A stretch of DNA of 12,216 nt from Deltaproteobacteria bacterium (GTDB taxonomy: Bacteria > Desulfobacterota > DSM-4660 > Desulfatiglandales > HGW-15), in NCBI GenBank assembly GCA_016926135.1, contig JAFGPH010000601.1, positions 1 to 12,216 of the forward strand. Direction: 5' to 3'. The position numbers and the translations under genes are program-made. Each line of letters opens with the position of its first letter. The first letter of the stretch is position 1. Below are positions 1 to 6,841 of the stretch, one piece after another. The notes below the pieces were generated by a model. That model saw only the letters and a list, made by a program, of their open reading frames with translations. It did no database searches and was not told the DNA's origin.

Positions 1-870
1 GGGGCCACGGGAGAGATCAACGTCCAGGAGGAACAGGTTCAGAAGCTGGACATCTTTGCCAACCGCGTCATCATCGAGAGAATGAGGCATATCGGGCAAC
101 TCTGCTGCATGGGATCAGAGGAACTGGCAGACCCGATTGAGATCCCCCCCCAGTATCCCAAAGGGAACTACATCCTGCTTTTTGACCCCCTGGACGGTTC
201 CTCCAACATCGACGTGAATGTGAGTATCGGAACCATATTCGGTATCTACCGCAAAAGGAGTACCGAAGCGGACCGTGACTATACCATGAGCGATATCCTA
301 CAGCCCGGCGTGCAGCAGGTGGCCGCGGGGTATTTCATCTACGGCTCCAGTACCATGATGGTCTACACCACGGGGAACGGAGTCCACGGATTCACCCTCT
401 ATCCCAGCGTGGGGGAATTCCTCCTTTCCCATGAAAACATCCGCATCCCGGCCAAGGGGAAGATTTACAGCGTCAATGAGGGCAACTATCCTTACTGGGA
501 TGAAAGGACCAGGTCTCTCGTAGACTACTTCAAAACCAAGGACAAAGAGACCGCTCGCCCTTACACGTCAAGGTATGTGGGCAGCCTTGTGGCCGATTTT
601 CACCGGAATCTTCTCAAGGGCGGGATCTTCATGTATCCCGCTGACCGGAAGGACCCCAAGAAACCCTCCGGCAAGCTCAGACTCCTCCTCGAAGCCAATC
701 CCCTCGCCATGGTTGTGGAGCAGGCAGGCGGATACGCGAGCGACGGAAACGGCCCCATCCTGCACATTCAGCCCGATCATCTCCATCAAAGGGTGCCCCT
801 CTACATCGGGAGCAGGGAGGATGTGGTACAGTCTGAAGCCGTGCTCAGCGGCAGGATCTCCTCGCCTTGA
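1..870 (+). CDS. fbp: Class I fructose-1,6-bisphosphatase, 5' end outside window
   Basis: It hydrolyses fructose 1,6-bisphosphate to fructose 6-phosphate, the committed gluconeogenic step, in the cytoplasm. The frame is open from base 1, so 289 residues are visible; the family is about 330-340 residues, so roughly 40-50 N-terminal residues are missing. Visible residues include the metal-binding SEE (39-41) and DPLDGSS (62-68), the YGSSTMM stretch (114-120), NEGNY (159-163), the substrate-binding segment [13 protein letters not shown] (191-203), and [11 protein letters not shown] (224-234) with the late metal-ligand Glu. The mammalian AMP-site Lys-Tyr pair before the DPLDG loop reads Asn-Tyr (56-57) here, so AMP sensitivity cannot be assumed. 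Its 3' end overlaps the convergent iron-sulfur protein gene by 26 bp. A PFK-2/FBPase-2-like gene lies 3.7 kb downstream. Family assignment is very secure. Confidence 0.97.
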   Translation, partial: GATGEINVQEEQVQKLDIFANRVIIERMRHIGQLCCMGSEELADPIEIPPQYPKGNYILLFDPLDGSSNIDVNVSIGTIFGIYRKRSTEADRDYTMSDILQPGVQQVAAGYFIYGSSTMMVYTTGNGVHGFTLYPSVGEFLLSHENIRIPAKGKIYSVNEGNYPYWDERTRSLVDYFKTKDKETARPYTSRYVGSLVADFHRNLLKGGIFMYPADRKDPKKPSGKLRLLLEANPLAMVVEQAGGYASDGNGPILHIQPDHLHQRVPLYIGSREDVVQSEAVLSGRISSP

Positions 871-1858
871 GCATCTCCATGAAAGTTTCCAGCCGGGTTG
901 CCGTGCGGCCGTCCAGTGGGCCCGGTCTGTCACCCTCGATGGTGACCATGGGAAGGGGTAGGTATTTTCTGAGGAGGATATCGTGGATCTGCCGGAAGCA
1001 GAAGGTCTGGGTGTAGTGGATCAGACCGTCCAGCCTCCGATTCAGAACGGCTGACCGGATGTCTTCCACCCGGCCCGTGACGCGGTAAGGGTAGGTGTAT
1101 CTCAGGTACTGGGAGACCAGGTCCTCCTCCCCATAGGGCATGCTGAACTGCCTCTGCACCTCGTTGAAAACCACCCTTCCACCCAGGCATTCCAGGAATT
1201 CATAGAGGCCTTCGAAGACGGGCGGCACGCCCAGAAATCCCAGCCGGATTTCCTCCCCGAACGGCGACCTCGTCCTCGCCCCTTCCAGGAAGGCGTCAAG
1301 GTCTTTCTCAAACCGGTCGGGATCTGATCCGAAATCGGAACTGCTCACCAGGAACCTGTGGTTTTCCCCACCGCTGACCACATTCCGCTCATAGGTCAAC
1401 CTGTCCAACTCGACCAGCCTCCTCCGAATACGGTCCAGCCGGGTCTTGACCTCGCCGACAGCCTCCCAGGTCGTTGCCAGGGAGCGTCTCAGCAACTCCA
1501 TTTCCTCGAGGATGGCCTCTCTGCGCCGGCTCATGGGATAGCTGAAGGGAATGACCTCCACCCCCCTGGTTGCGAGGACCTCGCCGAGGGCCACCGTATT
1601 GCTGCAATCGCCCCCTGTGACCGCGATGACCCTCTTCACGCCGTTGAGAAGGGTGGCGGTGTAGATTCCCTTGATCCATGCACAGAGATTATGGGCAAAT
1701 CCTTCCGCCTCTGCACGCTGAATCCATTCTTCAGGGTCCGCCGCAGAGATGAAAAGATTGTTCAGGTCCAAAGGCCTGAGGCCTGCAGCGAGCACGATTT
1801 CAACCGGGATCGTGGAGGTGATCCCGACGATCTCGGAGTTGGGATGAGGGTGGGACAC
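845..1858 (-). CDS. 2-hydroxyacyl-CoA dehydratase D-component / double-cubane cluster protein family
   Basis: A 337-residue iron-sulfur protein of the HgdB/BcrB/YjiM (COG1775-type) family. The opening [19 protein letters not shown] (12-30) and the C-terminal [19 protein letters not shown] (306-324) are family signatures. Candidate cluster ligands are Cys59, Cys85 (in GGDCSNT), Cys224 and Cys287 (in QTFCFRQ). Relatives either form ATP-activated dehydratases or, as stand-alone subunits, double-cubane cluster reductases. No second subunit and no HgdC/YjiL-type activator ATPase is visible, so a single-subunit DCCP-like protein is the better guess and the substrate is unknown. The start is GTG (1856-1858), preceded by AGAGG at 8 bases. 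It begins 3 bases after the phosphatase stop codon and in the same frame, so it is last in the operon. Its end overlaps fbp convergently. Confidence 0.85.
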   Translation of the reverse strand: MSHPHPNSEIVGITSTIPVEIVLAAGLRPLDLNNLFISAADPEEWIQRAEAEGFAHNLCAWIKGIYTATLLNGVKRVIAVTGGDCSNTVALGEVLATRGVEVIPFSYPMSRRREAILEEMELLRRSLATTWEAVGEVKTRLDRIRRRLVELDRLTYERNVVSGGENHRFLVSSSDFGSDPDRFEKDLDAFLEGARTRSPFGEEIRLGFLGVPPVFEGLYEFLECLGGRVVFNEVQRQFSMPYGEEDLVSQYLRYTYPYRVTGRVEDIRSAVLNRRLDGLIHYTQTFCFRQIHDILLRKYLPLPMVTIEGDRPGPLDGRTATRLETFMEMLKARRSCR

Positions 1859-1861
1859 GGA

Positions 1862-2512
1862 TCAGGCCTCTACATGATGAAAGACGAGGGAAGGCAGTTC
1901 CAGGCAGGTAAGCCGGTTGCCGAAGACGGCCCCTGTATCCAAACCGATCTTGTTCTCCATGATCAGGGGTGTGGAAAAGGGTGTATGCCCGAAAATCACC
2001 CTTTTCCCGAAATCGTACTTGGAGTAGATGAAGGGATCCCGTATCCATACCAGATCTTCAAGGTTCTGGCGACGGATATCCACTCCGGGTCGCAGCCCCG
2101 CATGAACCACGTAGTAATCCTCCAGTTCAATCCATGGCTTGAGCGACTTCAGGAAGAGGACGTGCTCCTCGGGAACCTGAAGGTTGCCTCTCCAGCCCTC
2201 CCCCCGCCGGTAGCTCTCAAGGGTACACGCACCCCCGTTTGCGAGGAATGTTCTGACGTCGGTTCCGCTCAGGAAGTCCAGGAAGATCATCTCGTGGTTC
2301 CCCATCAGGCACTCGACGCGTTGCGATGTGTTCATGATTTTGAGGATATAGTCGATCACACCTCGGGAGTCCCTGCCCCTGTCCACGTAGTCCCCCAGAA
2401 AAATCAGTCGATCCTTTTCCGGACGCCAGTCGAGCCTCTCCATCAACCTCTTCAGCATGTCCAGGCAGCCGTGGATGTCCCCAACAATGAAGATTCGCTC
2501 GTTTTCCATCAT
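1862..2512 (-). CDS. PPP-type metallophosphatase (Ser/Thr phosphatase-like)
   Basis: A 216-residue cytoplasmic metallophosphoesterase of the PPP superfamily. The full motif set is present: GDIHG (11-15), GDYVDRG (40-46), GNHE (71-74), VVHAG (135-139), GHT (175-177) and LDTGAVFG (191-198). These supply the Asp, His and Asn ligands of a dinuclear metal centre. The family contains protein Ser/Thr phosphatases of phage-lambda/PrpA-PrpB type and ApaH-like dinucleotide hydrolases, and the sequence alone does not separate them. The chosen ATG (2510-2512) overlaps the upstream radical SAM stop in an ATGA arrangement, which indicates translational coupling. A longer reading from 2650 would add 46 Pro/Gly/Arg-rich residues lying entirely over the upstream gene and is rejected. 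The next gene follows after 3 bases. Confidence 0.9.
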   Translation of the reverse strand: MMENERIFIVGDIHGCLDMLKRLMERLDWRPEKDRLIFLGDYVDRGRDSRGVIDYILKIMNTSQRVECLMGNHEMIFLDFLSGTDVRTFLANGGACTLESYRRGEGWRGNLQVPEEHVLFLKSLKPWIELEDYYVVHAGLRPGVDIRRQNLEDLVWIRDPFIYSKYDFGKRVIFGHTPFSTPLIMENKIGLDTGAVFGNRLTCLELPSLVFHHVEA

Positions 2513-3444
2513 AACCCAAAGACCAGCCGGATGCGATCCCTCGGATCCAGGCGCCGGAGGCCCGCTTCCCTTGCCGCGTCCGTGGCATCCCTGAACTCCC
2601 GGGCGGTGAGACCCCGGTTGATGAACTCGTCCCGGGAGGCCTCGCCGCAAGGCCTGTACTGGTCCATCACGTTCACGTAAGTATCAGGGGAGATCTCTTC
2701 GGCCAAAAATCTCATGATTTCTCTGGTTCCCCCGATTCCATGGGGCATGACGAGGTGTCTGAGCAGCAGACCCCGGGCAGCAATGCCTCGATCGTCTACC
2801 ACCAGGTCTCCCACCTGCCTGTGCATTTCCCTGATGGCCCTGACCGCAACCTCTCCATAATCCGGAGCACGGCAATACCTCTCCGCCCACTTCCCATCCC
2901 AGAACTTGAAGTCCGGCATGTAGATATCAAACACCCCCTCCAGCAAGGCCAGGGTCTCCCTTTTGTCATAGCCGCTGGAGTTGTAGACAAGGGGGATGCT
3001 CAAACCCTGGGGCACGGCGCAGAGCAACGCCTCCAGCAGTTGAGGCACCACATGAGTAGGGGTGACCACATTGATGTTGTGACAGCCGCTCTGGGAAAGC
3101 CGAATCATCATGGCCGCCATCTGCTCGGGTTCCACCTCCACGCCCTCGTTCCCGTGGCTGATGTCATAGTTCTGGCAGAAGCTGCACAGGAGATTGCAGG
3201 AACTGATGAAAATCGTGCCGGAACCGCGGCTACCCACCAGGGGAGCCTCCTCACCGAAATGGGCGTTGTAACTGGCAACCCTGGCGCGTCTCCCTGTTTC
3301 GCAGAAGCCCATCTCCCCCTCCAGGCGATTGACGCGGCACTCCCTGGGACATAGGGAGCAGGATTTCATGAGGCGCAGGGCCAGATCCGCCCTCTCCCTG
3401 AGACGGCCTGCACGGTAAAGATTGAGGTAGGATGGTTCCGTCAT
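2509..3444 (-). CDS. PflX-like radical SAM protein (pyruvate formate-lyase-activating-enzyme-like)
   Basis: A 311-residue radical SAM protein resembling the PflX/COG1313 group. The SAM-binding cluster motif is C83-x3-C87-x2-C90 within SSCNLLCSFCQNYDISH (81-97). An additional N-terminal cysteine set, C29-x2-C32-x3-C36 and C48, is typical of this group and probably binds another metal or cluster. Later segments (NVVTPTHVVPQ, YNSSGYD, MPDFKFW, LVMPHG, VNVMDQYRP) match the group's conserved core. Annotation pipelines often call such proteins pyruvate-formate-lyase activating enzymes, but no glycyl-radical enzyme gene is visible, so the true substrate is unknown. It lies 88 bases downstream of the Bax-inhibitor gene and overlaps the phosphatase start by 4 bases. 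The Shine-Dalgarno before ATG 3444 is weak (GGTG). Confidence 0.88.
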   Translation of the reverse strand: MTEPSYLNLYRAGRLRERADLALRLMKSCSLCPRECRVNRLEGEMGFCETGRRARVASYNAHFGEEAPLVGSRGSGTIFISSCNLLCSFCQNYDISHGNEGVEVEPEQMAAMMIRLSQSGCHNINVVTPTHVVPQLLEALLCAVPQGLSIPLVYNSSGYDKRETLALLEGVFDIYMPDFKFWDGKWAERYCRAPDYGEVAVRAIREMHRQVGDLVVDDRGIAARGLLLRHLVMPHGIGGTREIMRFLAEEISPDTYVNVMDQYRPCGEASRDEFINRGLTAREFRDATDAAREAGLRRLDPRDRIRLVFGL

Positions 3445-3465
3445 AGGTTACACCACAAAAGGACA

Positions 3466-3499
3466 TCCCCCTGAGAGGACGGTCGCCCAACCAGGGGGA
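3466..3499. repeat. 8-bp inverted repeat in the operon's only gap
   Basis: TCCCCCTG (3466-3473) pairs perfectly with CAGGGGGA (3492-3499) around an 18-base loop, between the Bax-inhibitor gene and the radical SAM gene. Read leftward, the stem is followed a few bases later by TTTT. It could be a leaky terminator or an RNA-stabilising stem that sets the ratio between the first gene and the rest of the operon. The long loop makes it weak as a terminator. Confidence 0.35.
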
Positions 3500-3532
3500 G
3501 TCTGGTCAATATCGTCCAGAGGACGGGAGATT

Positions 3533-4237
3533 CTATTCGCGGCTTTGGCCGAATATCCGGAGCAACATGAGAAAAAGGTTGATGAAGTCGAGATACAGGG
3601 AAAGGGCCCCCAGGATAGCTCCCTTCCGAATCACGGCGCCGTCAAGCCCGGCAGGCTGGGTAAGGGCCATGTTCTTGAGTTTCTGGGTGTCGTAGGCAGT
3701 CAGACCCACGAACACGATCACACCGATGTAGCTGATCACGGCGCTTACGGCGCTGCTCCCGATGAAGACGTTGACCAGGGAGGCGATGATGATGCCGATC
3801 AGACCCATCATCAGGAATCCACCCAGGGAGGTCAGATCCCGTTTTGTGGTCCACCCGTAGATGCTGCACCCCAGGAATGTGGCGGAACAGATGAAGAAGG
3901 TGCTCACGATGGATGCGCGTGCGTAAAGGATGAAAATGAACGAGAGGGTGACCCCGTTGAGGGCCGAGTAGATCACGAAGAGTGCCGTCGCAGTTCCTGC
4001 GCTCATCCTGTTCACCATACCGGCCAGGGAGAAGACGAGGGCAAGTTCTACGATAATGAGCCCGAAGAAGAGGAGGCTGTTTCCGAAAACCAGGCGAAGC
4101 AGGCTTTCGGATGTGGACACGTAGTAGGCGACAAAGCCCGTGAGGGCGAGGCCGATGCACATCCAGTTGTACACGCTCCTCACGAAGTCGTTGACCATGA
4201 CTTGCGCTTGTTCTTTTGGCAAATACATCTCTCTCAT
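3533..4237 (-). CDS. Bax inhibitor-1/YccA family integral membrane protein
   Basis: A 234-residue polytopic inner-membrane protein of the Bax inhibitor-1 (UPF0005, YbhL/YccA/BsYetJ) family. About seven hydrophobic segments run from NWMCIGLALTGFVAYY near the N-terminus to the C-terminal LYLDFINLFLMLLRIFG. The family-typical GLTAYDTQKLK and GALSLYLDFINLFL blocks are both present. Known relatives include the pH-sensitive calcium-leak protein YetJ and the FtsH modulator YccA, so ion leak or membrane-protein quality control is possible but not shown. ATG 4235-4237 is chosen because GGGAGG sits 7 bases upstream. A TTG 15 bases earlier would place that Shine-Dalgarno inside the coding region. It is first in the leftward operon and has a clear promoter with a short leader. 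Confidence 0.93.
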   Translation of the reverse strand: MREMYLPKEQAQVMVNDFVRSVYNWMCIGLALTGFVAYYVSTSESLLRLVFGNSLLFFGLIIVELALVFSLAGMVNRMSAGTATALFVIYSALNGVTLSFIFILYARASIVSTFFICSATFLGCSIYGWTTKRDLTSLGGFLMMGLIGIIIASLVNVFIGSSAVSAVISYIGVIVFVGLTAYDTQKLKNMALTQPAGLDGAVIRKGAILGALSLYLDFINLFLMLLRIFGQSRE

Positions 4238-4265
4238 CTGGCAACCTCCCAAGAATTATGAGTTT

Positions 4266-4293
4266 ATTATAGTCACCGAACGAGGAACTTCAA
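4266..4293 (-). promoter_or_regulatory. Sigma-70-type promoter for the leftward operon
   Basis: Read on the minus strand, TTGAAG (4293-4288) is followed after 16 bases by a perfect TATAAT (4271-4266). Transcription would start near 4259, giving a leader of about 22 bases that ends in the GGGAGG Shine-Dalgarno of the Bax-inhibitor gene. The perfect -10 and correct position make this the best sigma-70 promoter in the window. Confidence 0.72.
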
Positions 4294-4312
4294 GGCAAAA
4301 CGACGCACCCGT

Positions 4313-4340
4313 GTACGAAAACAGGTCTCCTGTTTCATAC
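4313..4340. promoter_or_regulatory. Operator-like dyad between divergent genes
   Basis: A perfect core AAACAGG-TCT-CCTGTTT (4319-4335) is flanked by arms that continue the symmetry imperfectly, GTACGA on the left and TCATAC on the right. It lies 20-40 bases upstream of the leftward -35 element. There is no T-run, so a protein-binding site is likelier than a terminator. The cognate regulator cannot be identified from the window. Confidence 0.45.
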
Positions 4341-4446
4341 ATCCGTTCACAATGCCATGCGTTCGAAGGGGCGGCCTGGGGGTGGTTTCTCAGGGGGCCG
4401 CATCCAATCACCGGGACGGCACGGGCCTAAACCACCCAAAAATGGG

Positions 4447-4476
4447 TTGAACCCCGGCAAGGAGTTCCTCTATCAT
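4447..4476 (+). promoter_or_regulatory. Candidate sigma-70 promoter for the PFK-2/FBPase-2-like gene
   Basis: TTGAAC (4447-4452), an 18-base spacer and TATCAT (4471-4476) resemble a sigma-70 promoter, with 4 of 6 and 5 of 6 consensus matches. It would give a leader of about 85 bases carrying the hairpin at 4511-4525. The spacer is one base longer than optimal. Confidence 0.42.
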
Positions 4477-4510
4477 GGGCACTCGTTTCATAGACCGCCC
4501 TTGTCTGCCG

Positions 4511-4525
4511 GCCCGGTGTCCGGGC
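4511..4525 (+). repeat. GC-rich hairpin in the leader of the PFK-2/FBPase-2-like gene
   Basis: GCCCGG-TGT-CCGGGC is a perfect 6-bp stem with a 3-base loop, ending 43 bases before the start codon and 33 bases before the GGAGG Shine-Dalgarno. It has no T-tract. It could stabilise the mRNA or influence initiation. Confidence 0.4.
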
Positions 4526-4568
4526 AAAGGAGGACGGGACGGCACCAGCGAGGTCTTCGGAGGAGAGG

Positions 4569-5789
4569 ATGTTGGACAAGGGGAAAAGGCTTTACGTCGT
4601 CATGGTGGGCCTTCCCGCAAGGGGAAAGACCACCATCGCGACCAAACTCAAGGAGAACCTGATGCGAGATTCCGTGAAGACCCGAATCTTCAACAACGGG
4701 GAACTCCGCAGGAAAATGATCAAGGAGAACACCTCCTATGCGGACTTCTTCGATCCCCGCAACATGGAGGGTGTCGCGCTGAGGGAGAAAATAGGCCGCA
4801 TCAACATGGAGAGGGCACGCAGGTATCTGAAGGGGGACGGCAATGTGGCCATCCTCGACGCCACTCATGCGAACGTGAAGAGAAGGAAGCTGATCCGCGC
4901 TCTCCTGTCCGACCATCCCATCCTCTTCATCGAGTGTGTCAACGACGATCGGGACATCCTGCAGGCGAGTATCCTGAGAAAGATTGATCTGCCGGAGTTC
5001 GGCCACCTGAATCAGAATGAGGCCATCGAGAGCTTCAGACAACGCATCGCCTACTACCACTCCATCTACCATCCGCTGGAAAAGGAGGGGAATTTCGTCA
5101 AACTGGATTCCCTCAACAACAGAATCATTGAAGAGGAAATCTTGGAGGACGTGCCTTACGTGGAGCAGATCAGGGACTTCCTGCTCACGGATATGGTCAA
5201 GAACCTCTACCTCATCCGGCACGGGGAAACCCATTTCAACATCGAGAATCGGATCGGCGGGGATTCCGATCTGACGGAAAAGGGAAAGGTCCAGGCCGAG
5301 ACCTTGGCGAGGTATTTCCGCAAAAAAAGGATCCCCCTGATCTTCACGAGCGAGAAAAAGAGGACCATTCAGACGGCCATCCCCATCAAGGAGGCCCAGG
5401 AGGAGTGCACCATCATCCCCTTGCCGGAATTCAACGAGATCCACAGCGGTATCTGTGAATGCCTGAGCTACGAGGAGATCAAGGCCGGCATGCCGGAGGT
5501 TTACGCCGCAAGGAAAAGGGACAAATACAATTATGTTTACCCCCAGGGAGAGGGGTATGTGAGCATGGAAAGGCGGATCGAAAGGGGGATCAAGAAGGCC
5601 CTCTACCTGAGCAAGCCCTCGGACAACATCATGGTCATCGGACACAGGGCCGCAAACAGGATGATCCTCTCCCACTTTCTTTTCAGAAGACGCGAGGATG
5701 TGCCGTACATCTACATCCCCCAGCACAAGTTCTACTATATCTCCGCAACGCAGAATAGAAAGGTCTTCCAACTAAAGACCTTCTATTAG
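4569..5789 (+). CDS. 6-phosphofructo-2-kinase / fructose-2,6-bisphosphatase homologue (bifunctional)
   Basis: A 406-residue protein with an N-terminal P-loop kinase domain and a C-terminal histidine-phosphatase domain, the same order as animal PFKFB enzymes, which make and destroy fructose 2,6-bisphosphate. Kinase features: Walker A GLPARGKT (14-21), FNNGELRR (41-48), DATH (97-100) with RR (105-106), FIECVNDD (120-127), and RIAYYHSIYHPL (159-170). These keep the equivalents of the mammalian fructose-6-phosphate ligands as I recall them. Phosphatase features: RHGE (217-220) with catalytic His218, N224, IGGD (229-232), KKRTIQTA (263-270), FNEIHSGICE (288-297) with the acid Glu290, and the second histidine in GHRA (358-361). 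GGAGG lies 5 bases before ATG. The 3' end overlaps a convergent glycosyltransferase gene by 18 bp. Homology is secure; biochemical activity in a bacterium is inferred. Confidence 0.9.
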   Translation: MLDKGKRLYVVMVGLPARGKTTIATKLKENLMRDSVKTRIFNNGELRRKMIKENTSYADFFDPRNMEGVALREKIGRINMERARRYLKGDGNVAILDATHANVKRRKLIRALLSDHPILFIECVNDDRDILQASILRKIDLPEFGHLNQNEAIESFRQRIAYYHSIYHPLEKEGNFVKLDSLNNRIIEEEILEDVPYVEQIRDFLLTDMVKNLYLIRHGETHFNIENRIGGDSDLTEKGKVQAETLARYFRKKRIPLIFTSEKKRTIQTAIPIKEAQEECTIIPLPEFNEIHSGICECLSYEEIKAGMPEVYAARKRDKYNYVYPQGEGYVSMERRIERGIKKALYLSKPSDNIMVIGHRAANRMILSHFLFRRREDVPYIYIPQHKFYYISATQNRKVFQLKTFY

Positions 5790-6824
5790 CCGGACCACCT
5801 TTTCCCAGACCTCCTCCACCCCGATGAGATCCATGCAGGTCTCGTCAGGCCGGACGCATCGTTCCTGGCGACAGCCGCAGCAGGGCACATTCTTGAAAAC
5901 CACCGCCCCCCTTGTGCTGAGGGGCCTCCACATATGAGGGAAGGTGGGTCCGAAAAGGGAGACGGTCGGACAACCGACGGCGGCGGCCATATGGCCAGGG
6001 GCCGAGTCGTTGCCGAGAAAGAGCCGGCAACGGGACAGGACCGCGGCCATCTCAAGGAGACCCAGGCCTGTGGATTTGAAGGACGCGGAGAAACCCATGA
6101 GGCGTTCCACCGAATCCACGAGGTCCCCCTCCCCCGGTCCGCCGATCAGGATGACGGCAGCTCCCCAGTGGGATCGGAGGCGACGGGCGATCTCGGCAAA
6201 CCGACCCGGCTGCCACTGCCGCAGCCTGCCCCGTGCTCCCGGATGAACGGCGACCCAGGGTATAATACCATCATGGAGCCCTGCGTGATCCAGCATTGCA
6301 TCGACCCTGGACTGCGCTGAGGGGGGCACATGGAGCTTGAATTCCCGGTTGAAGCGATCCATGCCGAAGAGTCGAAGGCACTCCAGTTGGTAGTCCACGA
6401 CATGGACTTTTGAGGGGTCGGCAGGGACAAGAATGTTCATGAAAAAATGAGACAGGCTGCTTGAATTCTCGTAGCTTATTCGAAAGCGGGCGCCCGTGGT
6501 GTAGCAGAGAAAGGATGCCCTGTCTCCGTGGCTGAAGTCCAGGACGACGTCATATCTTTCGGATCTCAGTTGCCTGATGATCTTTGCGTGGTACCGAATT
6601 GAACCGGTCAGGCCTTCCTTTGCCCTGAGTCGATCGTATGCCCATACCTTCCTTATTCCTGGATGGTGAAGCAGAACCTCTTCGGTCCCACGGTTGACCA
6701 TCACGTGGATAGAAGCCTTTGGGGCGTGTGTCAGGAGGTTGTCGATGACAGGCAGGATGGTCAGGGTATCCCCGATGTAGCGCAATTTGACGACAAGGAT
6801 CTTTTTCCCGTCTACGTGAATCAT
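5772..6824 (-). CDS. Glycosyltransferase family 9, LPS heptosyltransferase-like
   Basis: A 350-residue GT-B enzyme resembling the heptosyltransferases (WaaC/WaaF/WaaQ) that add ADP-heptose to the lipopolysaccharide inner core on the cytoplasmic face of the inner membrane. Motifs: KILVVKLRYIGDTLTILPV (8-26) with Asp19, WVAVHPGARGRLRQW (190-204), VILIGGPGEGD (224-234), and the nucleotide-sugar segment FLGNDSAPGHMAAAVGCPTVSLFGPT (269-294). The cysteine-rich tail C315-C316-C318-C323-C330 is common in the family. ATG 6824 is chosen because the homology begins there; a longer reading to 6986 lies wholly over the upstream gene. It is second in a two-gene operon, 17 bases after the GT2 gene. Its 3' end overlaps the convergent PFK-2/FBPase-2-like gene. 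Exact sugar and acceptor are not resolvable. Confidence 0.9.
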   Translation of the reverse strand: MIHVDGKKILVVKLRYIGDTLTILPVIDNLLTHAPKASIHVMVNRGTEEVLLHHPGIRKVWAYDRLRAKEGLTGSIRYHAKIIRQLRSERYDVVLDFSHGDRASFLCYTTGARFRISYENSSSLSHFFMNILVPADPSKVHVVDYQLECLRLFGMDRFNREFKLHVPPSAQSRVDAMLDHAGLHDGIIPWVAVHPGARGRLRQWQPGRFAEIARRLRSHWGAAVILIGGPGEGDLVDSVERLMGFSASFKSTGLGLLEMAAVLSRCRLFLGNDSAPGHMAAAVGCPTVSLFGPTFPHMWRPLSTRGAVVFKNVPCCGCRQERCVRPDETCMDLIGVEEVWEKVVRLIEGL

Positions 6825-6841
6825 GTCTTCCGACGGCCTCT

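Larger units (their letters stand above)
4238..4568. other. 331-bp divergent regulatory region
   Basis: No convincing gene lies here; overlapping ORFs are Pro/Gly/Arg-rich frame shadows. It holds the leftward operon promoter (4266-4293), an imperfect dyad (4313-4340), a candidate rightward promoter (4447-4476) and a GC hairpin (4511-4525). A 10-base direct repeat, GGGACGGCAC, occurs at 4413-4422 and 4536-4545. A small hairpin ACCCA-AAAA-TGGGT lies near 4434-4447. Confidence 0.6.

Noticed and set aside
1856..1864. Read-through or selenocysteine at the in-frame TGA joining the phosphatase and DCCP-like genes
   Set aside because: The two genes share a frame separated by TGA-TCC-GTG, but each protein is complete, a Shine-Dalgarno precedes the GTG, and no selenocysteine-insertion hairpin is apparent.
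1358..2680. 440-codon plus-strand ORF opposite the phosphatase and DCCP-like genes
   Set aside because: It is antisense to two proteins with complete conserved motifs, resembles no family I recognise, and long antisense ORFs are common in GC-rich DNA.
3545..4261. 238-codon plus-strand ORF opposite the Bax-inhibitor gene
   Set aside because: Its composition (Asp/Glu/His-rich) is the antisense image of transmembrane codons.
4357..4662. 101-codon plus-strand ORF in the divergent gap
   Set aside because: Low-complexity Gly/Pro/Arg composition, no Shine-Dalgarno, and it runs out of frame into the PFKFB-like gene.
4475..4987. Small upstream ORF starting in the PFKFB-like leader
   Set aside because: AAGGAG lies at a long 10-base spacing and the reading frame runs out of frame through the main gene with Arg/Gly/Pro-rich sequence; no regulatory-peptide features.
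4569..5200. Zeta-toxin or polynucleotide-kinase identity for the P-loop half of the bifunctional protein
   Set aside because: The GLPARGKT, NNGELRR and DAT...RR pattern plus the fused RHGE phosphatase domain match PFKFB-type enzymes far better.
4488..5771. 427-codon minus-strand ORF opposite the PFK-2/FBPase-2-like gene
   Set aside because: It is almost exactly antisense to a gene with two intact catalytic domains and reads as low-complexity Asp/Val/Leu; a codon-bias shadow.
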